In this document: positions 21,553 to 30,064 of the stretch, piece by piece
Layout of the letters: each line of letters opens with the position of its first letter
How positions within the stretch are numbered: the stretch's first letter is position 1
DNA from: Apostichopus japonicus
Lineage: Eukaryota > Echinodermata > Holothuroidea > Aspidochirotida > Stichopodidae
DNA: 64,000 nucleotides
Direction: 5' to 3'
Assembly: GCF_037975245.1 (NCBI RefSeq)
Contig: NC_092567.1
Span: 293,501-357,500, forward strand
Program-made: the position numbers and the translations under genes
Notes under the pieces: generated by a model
Told to the model about the DNA's origin: nothing
What the model saw: the letters and a program-made list of their open reading frames with translations, nothing else
The model's database searches: none

Positions 21553-24329
21553 CAGGCTCACTTTCTCCTTCAGTGAAGTTCCTTCACCTAAATATTAACA
21601 GCATCCTTTCAAAATTAAGTCTCCTTCTCAATCTTATCGCCATCCACTCCCCTGATATCATCTCCTTAAACGAAACTAAGCTAAATACAAATTCCCATCT
21701 AAACATTCCTGGTTACCAAATTTTCAGAAAGGATGTCTCTAGGTCTAAAGGAGGAGTACTGATTGCAGTAAAAAACACTCTCAAAACTACTCTTCTCTCA
21801 AACCCAACCCAACCTAACAACCAATCAATTGAAATTATAATCGAAAGAAATAACAGACCTCTCCATATTATTAGCTACTACAGTCCCCCACGTGAACCAA
21901 TTTCCCCCGCTATTATACAAAAGTGTTCCAACAAAAATACCATTCTCTTAGGAGATCTAAATGCCCACAACATTATTTTTGGTAGCTCCAAAACTTCCGA
22001 AAAAGGTAAAGCTCTCCTTGAACTCTGCGATATCCATAATCTAACAATAATCAACCAAAACACCAAAACCAGATTAAACCCAATAAACAACAATACAGAG
22101 CTACTTGACTACGCCATAACCTCAAATGATCTCGCAACTAAAACTCATTCAGTACAAATTTTAGAAGATGACCTAATCAGCGACCATTTCCCACTTCTTT
22201 TTGAATTAGACCTAAACCTAAACCGTCAACAAATTAAAGAACTGACTTTCAATTATGATAAAACAAATTGGACATCCTTTAAAATGGAACTCCTAGCAAA
22301 CAACACCATCCCCGAATTCAATAATAAAAACAACCAGCTAAATTACATTGATAATTACTGTGATAATATTGCCCATCATATCTTCAATACTTTCAAAAAA
22401 CATTGTCCCTTAAAAACAAAACAAAACAGAAATCGAAAGCTCAATAAGGAGACTCTAACACTTATCAAATACAGACGCCGCCTTCGTAGATTCTACATGA
22501 TCTCTCGAGATCCCACTCACAAAACCCAAATTAACCAGCTAAGAAAACAAATAAACAGACAAATATTAGCAGACGACCAAAACCGTTTAAAAAATGATTG
22601 CCATTCTATAATTAATGATAAAAACCCCAAAACCTTTTGGAAAAAACTAAAAACTATCATTAACCCCATTACCAATCCAAACACCGGTAACATAGACCAA
22701 GGACTTAAAGATAACGTAGGAAACTTGGTCACAAACATTCAAGACCAAATTAAAATTTTTGAATTATACTTTAAAGATGTTTTCAATATCTTCCATGGCC
22801 CCTCCTATGATAATAATTTCAAAGATGAAATAGACCGTAAAATCATTAATAACGCCGAAAAGTTTATCCCTAATCCATCAGGACTTCTAAACGAAAACAT
22901 CCCTCTACTTAAAGAAATAAGTCTACATGAATGGCACAATGCCACCAAAAATTGTAAAAATACCTCCTCTCCTGGTCTCGATAACATAAACTACCAAATG
23001 CTTAAAAACATCCCTCCTGTTTTCGTAACATCCCATATTATCCCACTCTTTAACGAACTCCTTAGATTGGGTTACTTCCCAAGTCCATGGAAATCCGCAA
23101 AAATAATTTTAATACCTAAACCTAACAAAGATCGTACAAAACCTCAAAACTACCGACCAATTAGTCTCCTTCCAGCTTTGGGTAAGATATTCGAGAGAAT
23201 TATCGACAACCGCACTAGAACCCACTTAGATCAAAACAATTTAATTTCCCCGTTTCAATCAGGCTTTCGCCAACACAAATCCACTATAAACCAAACTTTC
23301 CGCCTCTCCGAAGAAATACGCCTCGGCTTTGTTAAAAACCATTACACTACTGCTCTTTTTCTTGATGCCGAAAAGGCATTTGATAAAGCATGGCATAACG
23401 GAATCAGAATTAAACTCCTAAATTTTAATCTCCCCTCCAATTACACCAGACTTTTTTCGTCTTTTCTCATTGACCGCAATATAAAAATCTGTTACAAAAA
23501 TCAATACTCAAATTTTATCGGCCTCCATGCTGGCACCCCGCAGGGGGCTGTTCTCAGCCCTCTCCTCTACACCCTATTTGTTAATGACCTAAATATCCCC
23601 CCTCTAACTAGGTGCAACTACAGTCAGTACGCTGACGATATAGCCATTTGGAGCACCAGTAAAAATATTCATATAACGGAACTAAATCTCAAGAAAGCAA
23701 TTACACATCTAGAAAACTGGTGCTCAAAATGGAGAGTAAAAATAAATCCTTCAAAATCTAAGCTAGTTAACTTTTCCTTTCAAAACTCAAAACAACGATA
23801 TCATATATCTAAAATCAACCTTTTTAACATTCCAATCACTGCCTCTCCTAGTGCAACTTTCCTTGGCATAACTTTTGATAACAAACTCACGTTTAAACTC
23901 CATTGTGCTAGAACTGCAGGGCGCTGTTGGTCTCTACTTAAATTCCTTCAAATCCTTTCACACAAGTATAACTTCCCTCCGAATACTATTATCCGTATCT
24001 ATAAAACCAAAATAAAGCCGATCCTCAGCTACGGGAGCATCTCCCTGCTTTCCATTTCTAATAGCAACAAACAAGTTTTAAACAGAATCCATACAACAGC
24101 CTATCGAATTGCACTGAAAATCCCTTCTTATATCGGAACCTGGCATGTTCTTCATGCGGGCAACACAACTCCTATTTTTAAACTTCTTGAAGAATTTAAC
24201 ATTAACCTATACCAAAACAACCTCGATAAAGACCCTTTAATCAAAGATCTTTTCCTGAAATACCAAGTCGTAAACACACACTTCCCGAATAAACGAAACC
24301 AATCTGTCTTTTCATTCCTTAGTACTTAA
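21549..24329 (+). CDS. LINE ORF2: APE endonuclease and reverse transcriptase (copy B)
   Basis: A 926-residue protein that would nick target DNA and copy the element RNA onto the nick. The APE-type endonuclease (about 8 to 220) shows LNIN at 14 to 17, E42 in NETKL, GDLNAH at 135 to 140 and SDH at 211 to 213. The reverse transcriptase (about 510 to 780) shows NYRPISLLP, D606 in FLDAEKAFD, GTPQGAVLSPLLY from 662 and the catalytic YADD at 694 to 697. The C-terminal region to 926 has no RNase H motif that I can see, fitting the Jockey clade. No stop or frameshift interrupts it, and the catalytic residues are present. As the enzyme that nicks the target, this endonuclease is the obvious candidate for the site preference described in the findings. 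Confidence 0.95.
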   Translation: MTGSLSPSVKFLHLNINSILSKLSLLLNLIAIHSPDIISLNETKLNTNSHLNIPGYQIFRKDVSRSKGGVLIAVKNTLKTTLLSNPTQPNNQSIEIIIERNNRPLHIISYYSPPREPISPAIIQKCSNKNTILLGDLNAHNIIFGSSKTSEKGKALLELCDIHNLTIINQNTKTRLNPINNNTELLDYAITSNDLATKTHSVQILEDDLISDHFPLLFELDLNLNRQQIKELTFNYDKTNWTSFKMELLANNTIPEFNNKNNQLNYIDNYCDNIAHHIFNTFKKHCPLKTKQNRNRKLNKETLTLIKYRRRLRRFYMISRDPTHKTQINQLRKQINRQILADDQNRLKNDCHSIINDKNPKTFWKKLKTIINPITNPNTGNIDQGLKDNVGNLVTNIQDQIKIFELYFKDVFNIFHGPSYDNNFKDEIDRKIINNAEKFIPNPSGLLNENIPLLKEISLHEWHNATKNCKNTSSPGLDNINYQMLKNIPPVFVTSHIIPLFNELLRLGYFPSPWKSAKIILIPKPNKDRTKPQNYRPISLLPALGKIFERIIDNRTRTHLDQNNLISPFQSGFRQHKSTINQTFRLSEEIRLGFVKNHYTTALFLDAEKAFDKAWHNGIRIKLLNFNLPSNYTRLFSSFLIDRNIKICYKNQYSNFIGLHAGTPQGAVLSPLLYTLFVNDLNIPPLTRCNYSQYADDIAIWSTSKNIHITELNLKKAITHLENWCSKWRVKINPSKSKLVNFSFQNSKQRYHISKINLFNIPITASPSATFLGITFDNKLTFKLHCARTAGRCWSLLKFLQILSHKYNFPPNTIIRIYKTKIKPILSYGSISLLSISNSNKQVLNRIHTTAYRIALKIPSYIGTWHVLHAGNTTPIFKLLEEFNINLYQNNLDKDPLIKDLFLKYQVVNTHFPNKRNQSVFSFLST

Positions 24330-24500
24330 GAACTTAAACCCCAATCAATAGAAATCTCTCCCTCGCTAGCCCTTTGTCTCCTTTGTCAACTGACTTCGGG
24401 TTCTTTCCTCCATTCATCCATGGCTTTCTATTCAATGCTATTGTAACGATACTTCACTTATCAACCATTCCCTGGCTCAACAAAGACAACTGATCCCCAG

Positions 24501-24533
<33 letters not shown>

Positions 24534-24619
24534 GTTGTCTTTTCTTTGAAAACAATTCTATTATCCCCCGCAGGACCTCTTGCGAGGTCGATCAGGGGTA
24601 AAATTTCGTTTACTACTAC
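24330..24619 (+). other. LINE 3' end: 3'UTR, internal A-run, hairpin tail (copy B)
   Basis: After a 171-base UTR come 32 A (24501..24532), and then 87 bases (24533..24619) that are the same in all six LINE copies. Within them GACCTC (24574..24579), loop TTGC and GAGGTC (24584..24589) form a perfect hairpin, enclosed by CCCC and GGGG at 24565..24598. The end is TACTACTAC. Jockey-clade elements normally end in poly(A), so a fixed tail beyond the A-run is unusual. It probably forms the structure recognised by the element's own reverse transcriptase. Confidence 0.85.
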
Positions 24620-24682
24620 AAAACAAACATACATTTGATATCGTTCTAACCTGACCCGACAGTAAATAGCAACACGAGAAAG

Positions 24683-25246
24683 ATGTCCGCAGTCGTTGCA
24701 AAGAGACCTGCTCAACCAAGCACCCTCGATATGATCGTCAAGGCGATTACAACCAGGCATGAAGCTAGAGGTTCATCCGTAGCCGGCATTAAGTCAACCC
24801 TACAAGCAATGGAGTTCGACACAAAGAAGAAGAACACCCTCATCAACTCGGCACTCAAGAGAGGAGTAGCAACCGGTGTGTTGAAGCAAGTCAAAGGCGT
24901 CGGCGCAACGGGAACTTTCAAGATCGACACCAGTTCAGCGAAGGCAGCCGAAAAAGCCAAGGCGCAGAAGGAGAAAGAAAGGGCAAAGACAGCTGCCAAG
25001 AAACAGAAAGAAAAGGAGAAGAAAGCCGCAGTACGAGAGAAAGCTAAGGCCAAGAAGGCTGCTGCTAAGACAAAGAAACCCTCACCGAAAGCTAAGAAAA
25101 CCACCAAGCCAAAGAAGAAAACCACCAAGACACCCACCAAGAAAGCCGTAGTCAAGAAAGCCGTAGTCAAGAAAGCCGTGAAACCGAAGAAAACAGTTAA
25201 GCCCAAGACGTCCGCCACCAAACCTAAGAAGACAACTAAGAAGTAG
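24683..25246 (+). CDS. H1: Linker histone H1, unit 11 (N84S)
   Basis: Identical to unit 2 except AAT to AGT at codon 84 (24932..24934), Asn to Ser just after the globular domain; unit 16 shares this. LINE B lies between its TATA box (20056..20063) and the gene, so only about 60 bases of native upstream sequence remain attached. Stem-loop at 25275..25290, C-run is 12, AATAAA at 25426..25431. Confidence 0.97.
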   Translation: MSAVVAKRPAQPSTLDMIVKAITTRHEARGSSVAGIKSTLQAMEFDTKKKNTLINSALKRGVATGVLKQVKGVGATGTFKIDTSSAKAAEKAKAQKEKERAKTAAKKQKEKEKKAAVREKAKAKKAAAKTKKPSPKAKKTTKPKKKTTKTPTKKAVVKKAVVKKAVKPKKTVKPKTSATKPKKTTKK

Positions 25247-26688
25247 CCAGTATCAGACGTGTCTCAAAACCAACGGCTCTTTTAAGGGCCATCCAAATCA
25301 CTGAAAGGGCTACTCTCGCTACTCCTCAAACATGCTTTTGTCTTTGTCTACTTTATTTCATTATCAAATCCCCCCCCCCCCACCCCCTCTCCACCCGAAC
25401 ACCACCACAACACAAGTTCTCAGTCAATAAAATGACGGAGACCGGCAACTCAAACAGATTTCATGTTGAAAATGCAAAAGCCGAAAGGGCATCCCGAAAA
25501 TAATCAATTTCGAGAATATGGAAGTATCCCTTCCTTCCATCGTCTCTCACTCCCAGACGCAAACTAATGAAACAATCAAAACTTAAAATCCGCTGTCCAA
25601 CACACTTGCGGACACCCGGCCGCACGAAGTTGTTAACCGTGCATATAGATATAAGGATATTTGTGCTATGTATGGGCTATTAAAACGATTGCCACTAACA
25701 ATTTGGAAAAGGAAAATCTAACAAACCTGATCTTCGAAAATTACGCAACTACTTTTAACTGCAATATGAGTCACTGCGGCGAGCTGGTCCCAATTTTGTC
25801 GGAGACACTTTGCACGACGATAGGGTCGGTGCGATAAATGCGAGGGCAATTCCTAATCGAGTCAGGTCAATTATCAGAAAATCAGTGGTGATCAAGTGAT
25901 GGGCATCCGTCGAAAAGGTTAACCGTATGGAAAAGTCCACATCAGGGTGACTTTTTGTACATGTTTCCAGTTATCACCATTCCTCTGGATGCTTGCATGT
26001 TAAAGCTTTCTAAATAAACTACCGATGGTGCAAAACTCGGGAGGATTGCAGGTGATTACGGCATCTAAGCAATTCGTTGCAGGTATCGTATGGTAGGTAC
26101 GTAGCCCAAATTCTAGTATGCAGTAAGCCATAGGTCTGCAGTCGTTCCATTGCACACAAAATATATCGCAGAAAGCAAGTTTAACGGATGGTTGAACTTC
26201 TCCTTAGTCTGATCGCTTATGATGGTGACATCTTGAATTAACTCTTGATGAAATTTTCATTTCAATTCATTACACTTAAGTGACTGAAACTGCCAGACAA
26301 TATATAGACGTGTATGTATTAGTTGCGAATGAAAACTTTTGACTTCTATTCTTGTCCGAAAATAGAGCACGACAAGCTTCGAATCGGTACTTTGAAAACT
26401 ATCACACGATTGTTTAGATTGAGCTCCTTTCGCCTATTCTGGTTTGGTTTTACCAAAGGCAGTGAAAGTATCTAGAATTTTGAATTGAATAAAACAGTTT
26501 AAAACAGGTAGTGCTTGTACGTCAGTGTGATTAGGTCCACGACCAATCAAGACAGAGATCGAGGGTAGTTTCGTTCACGTCCGCCAGGACTAATATATTA
26601 AACAAAAAGAATCAGTCATAATTACAAAACAAACATACATTTGATATCGTTCTAACCTGACCCGACAGTAAATAGCAACACGAGAAAG

Positions 26689-27252
26689 ATGTCCGCAGTC
26701 GTTGCAAAGAGACCTGCTCAACCAAGCACCCTCGATATGATCGTCAAGGCGATTACAACCAGGCATGAAGCTAGAGGTTCATCCGTAGCCGGCATTAAGT
26801 CAACCCTACAAGCAATGGAGTTCGACACAAAGAAGAAGAACACCCTCATCAACTCGGCACTCAAGAGAGGAGTAGCAACCGGTGTGTTGAAGCAAGTCAA
26901 AGGCGTCGGCGCAACGGGAACTTTCAAGATCGACACCAATTCAGCGAAGGCAGCCGAAAAAGCCAAGGCGCAGAAGGAGAAAGAAAGGGCAAAGACAGCT
27001 GCCAAGAAACAGAAAGAAAAGGAGAAGAAAGCCGCAGTACGAGAGAAAGCTAAGGCCAAGAAGGCTGCTGCTAAGACAAAGAAACCCTCACCGAAAGCTA
27101 AGAAAACCACCAAGCCAAAGAAGAAAACCACCAAGACACCCACCAAGAAAGCCGTAGTCAAGAAAGCCGTAGTCAAGAAAGCCGTGAAACCGAAGAAAAC
27201 AGTTAAGCCCAAGACGTCCGCCACCAAACCTAAGAAGACAACTAAGAAGTAG
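26689..27252 (+). CDS. H1: Linker histone H1, unit 12
   Basis: The protein is identical to unit 2. TATA lies at 26594..26601 with no insertion, stem-loop at 27281..27296, C-run is 10, AATAAA at 27430..27435. Confidence 0.97.
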   Translation: MSAVVAKRPAQPSTLDMIVKAITTRHEARGSSVAGIKSTLQAMEFDTKKKNTLINSALKRGVATGVLKQVKGVGATGTFKIDTNSAKAAEKAKAQKEKERAKTAAKKQKEKEKKAAVREKAKAKKAAAKTKKPSPKAKKTTKPKKKTTKTPTKKAVVKKAVVKKAVKPKKTVKPKTSATKPKKTTKK

Positions 27253-28909
27253 CCAGTATCAGACGTGTCTCAAAACCAACGGCTCTTTTAAGGGCCATCC
27301 AAATCACTGAAAGGGCTACTCTCGCTACTCCTCAAACATGCTTTTGTCTTTGTCTACTTTATTTCATTATCAAATCCCCCCCCCCACCCCCTCTCCACCC
27401 GAACACCACCACAACACAAGTTCTCAGTCAATAAAATGACGGAGACCGGCAACTCAAACAGATTTCATGTTGAAAATGCAAAAGCCGAAAGGGCATCCCG
27501 AAAATAATCAATTTCGAGAATATGGAAGTATCCCTTCCTTCCATCGTCTCTCACTCCCAGACGCAAACTAATGAAACAATCAAAACTTAAAATCCGCTGT
27601 CCAACACACTTGCGGACACCCGGCCGCACGAAGTTGTTAACCGTGCATATAGATATAAGGATATTTGTGCTATGTATGGGCTATTAAAACGATTGCCACT
27701 AACAATTTGGAAAAGGAAAATCTAACAAACCTGATCTTCGAAAATTACGCAACTACTTTTAACTGCAATATGAGTCACTGCGGCGAGCTGGTCCCAATTT
27801 TGTCGGAGACACTTTGCACGACGATAGGGTCGGTGCGATAAATGCGAGGGCAATTCCTAATCGAGTCAGGTCAATTATCAGAAAATCAGTGGTGATCAAG
27901 TGATGGGCATCCGTCGAAAAGGTTAACCGTATGGAAAAGTCCACATCAGGGTGACTTTTTGTACATGTTTCCAGTTATCACCATTCCTCTGGATGCTTGC
28001 ATGTTAAAGCTTTCTAAATAAACTACCGATGGTGCAAAACTCGGGAGGATTGCAGGTGATTACGGCATCTAAGCAATTCGTTGCAGGTATCGTATGGTAG
28101 GTACGTAGCCCAAATTCTAGTATGCAGTAAGCCATAGGTCTGCAGTCGTTCCATTGCACACAAAATATATCGCAGAAAGCAAGTTTAACGGATGGTTGAA
28201 CTTCTCCTTAGTCTGATCGCTTATGATGGTGACATCTTGAATTAACTCTTGATGAAATTTTCATTTCAATTCATTACACTTAAGTGACTGAAACTGCCAG
28301 ACAATATATAGACGTGTATGTATTAGTTGCGAATGAAAACTTTTGACTTCTATTCTTGTCCGAAAATAGAGCACGACAAGCTTCGAATCGGTACTTTGAA
28401 AACTATCACACGATTGTTTAGATTGAGCTCCTTTCGCCTATTCTGGTTTGGTTTTACCAAAGGCAGTGAAAGTATCTAGAATTTTGAATTGAATAAAACA
28501 GTTTAAAACAGGTAGTGCTTGTACGTCAGTGTGATTAGGTCCACGACCAATCAAGACAGAGATCGAGGGTAGTTTCGTTCACGTCCGCCAGGACTAATAT
28601 ATTAAACAAAAAGAATCAGTCATAATTACAAGAAAGTTTTCAAAGTTTTCTTATACGTTCATGTTTACAATCACTTCTATACTTGTATAGCGCCATCAAT
28701 TGAGCCTTTACACCTTCACTTACCCGCCATTCTATATCAGAACGCGTCCTCAGCTACATATACATCAAGGATTGTAGTGTAAACGGAATATATTTCTTCC
28801 GTCCGCCGTTTTAGGCTGGAGTCTAATTTTTCTTTCTGGTAAGTGAAGCATTGTTTTTAATATCATTGTTTAAGAAGCCATTTCCAACCCGTAGAAGGGG
28901 CTTGCCAAT

Positions 28910-30064
28910 ATGGCAACCCCTGGCCCACTAGAACCCTTAGAGATTGAAAACTTAGACCTATCCACCCTAGACCTAGATATTAATGATTGGATTCCGGTCC
29001 ATAACATCAGAAAACGTCAACGCCCAAACTCCGTAGAAACAAATCCATCACCAAATACCAAACCGACCTCTAAAAAGACCTCCCAAACAATAATTGTCTC
29101 TGGAATACTGCCTGAAATATCAAACAATCCTATCAAACTAGCAAAACTAATCAACGAAGAAAAGCCAACTGCAGTTATAACCAACATAAACCGTCTAAGA
29201 AGCAATGACATACTTATTACCCCCCATGATCCTAAATCTTCAAACGTCCTCCTACAACCATGGACACAACAATCTAAACTAGGCAATCCCAAACCAAGAA
29301 TCCCTCAAAATATCAAACAAAAGACTTTCTCAGTGGTAGCATGCGGTATCAACCCAGAAGTAGAAACTAAAGACATAGAGCAACAACTGAAAGACCAAGA
29401 ATACTCTCCAATAATTGTAAAAAGACTGATCAGTCGTGCTACCAACAACCCTACCTGGAAAATCAAAATAACATTCAATGACCAAGAATCACAAAAATCC
29501 CTCTTAACTAATGGCCTTTACCTGGGCTACTCAAAACACAAGACCGAAGAATATCAAGAACCACCACAAATTAATCAATGTTTCAAATGCCAAAAGTTCG
29601 GGCACACTCACCACACATGTAAAAACGAGACCCGTTGCCTAAGATGTGGTGAAAATCATAGAGTTAAAGACTGCCCTTCAAAACGAGAAAATACAAAATG
29701 CGCCAACTGCTCTGGATCCCATGCTGCCCTTTACAAAGGCTGCCCTAAATTTAAAGAAGCCAAATTTGAAGCAAAAACTAAACAACAAGAACAAAGAACC
29801 TATGCCAATGTCACCAAAAATACCCCTAAAATTGAGGTAACAAACAAAATCTCAAAAGAAGAAAAGATTAACATATCAATGTTTGTAATCGAAATGATTC
29901 AATATACCCTTCAAAAGGCAAAAATAAACGTTAAAGCTGACGACATAGCCAGTTACGCCACTGTGTTGGCACTTAAACATCTTAACTTAAATGCCCCTAA
30001 ATCTGTTTTCATGGAACGTCTCTACCAACCTTCCATTTTTAGCCCTCCTGTAGCCCATAAATGA
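28910..30064 (+). CDS. LINE ORF1, zinc-knuckle protein (copy C)
   Basis: 384 residues, identical to copy B apart from A87T. All nine cysteines and three histidines of the knuckles are kept. The stop overlaps the ORF2 start in ATGA at 30061..30064. Confidence 0.92.
   Translation: MATPGPLEPLEIENLDLSTLDLDINDWIPVHNIRKRQRPNSVETNPSPNTKPTSKKTSQTIIVSGILPEISNNPIKLAKLINEEKPTAVITNINRLRSNDILITPHDPKSSNVLLQPWTQQSKLGNPKPRIPQNIKQKTFSVVACGINPEVETKDIEQQLKDQEYSPIIVKRLISRATNNPTWKIKITFNDQESQKSLLTNGLYLGYSKHKTEEYQEPPQINQCFKCQKFGHTHHTCKNETRCLRCGENHRVKDCPSKRENTKCANCSGSHAALYKGCPKFKEAKFEAKTKQQEQRTYANVTKNTPKIEVTNKISKEEKINISMFVIEMIQYTLQKAKINVKADDIASYATVLALKHLNLNAPKSVFMERLYQPSIFSPPVAHK

Larger units (their letters stand above)
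20118..24619 (+). mobile_element. Full-length Jockey-type LINE, copy B
   Basis: A 4,502-bp non-LTR retrotransposon with both ORFs intact. Order: 13 bases of filler (20118..20130), a 267-base 5'UTR, ORF1, ORF2, a 171-base 3'UTR, an A-run of 32 (24501..24532) and the 87-bp terminal tail. It is flanked by a perfect 30-bp target duplication (20088..20117 and 24620..24649). The 5' filler begins TCGTTC, repeating six bases found in the target just before the junction. Together with the copy at 39554 it forms one subfamily, distinguished from copies at 28632/50656 by ORF1 A87, ORF2 T47, T77 and L159, and GTCAAC in the 3'UTR. The intact frames and perfect target duplication mean a recent insertion; activity is not proven. 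Confidence 0.95.

Noticed and set aside
23900-24329. RNase H domain at the end of ORF2
   Set aside because: The C-terminal region lacks a recognisable RNase H catalytic pattern and the protein ends at 926 residues, as in Jockey-clade elements without that domain.
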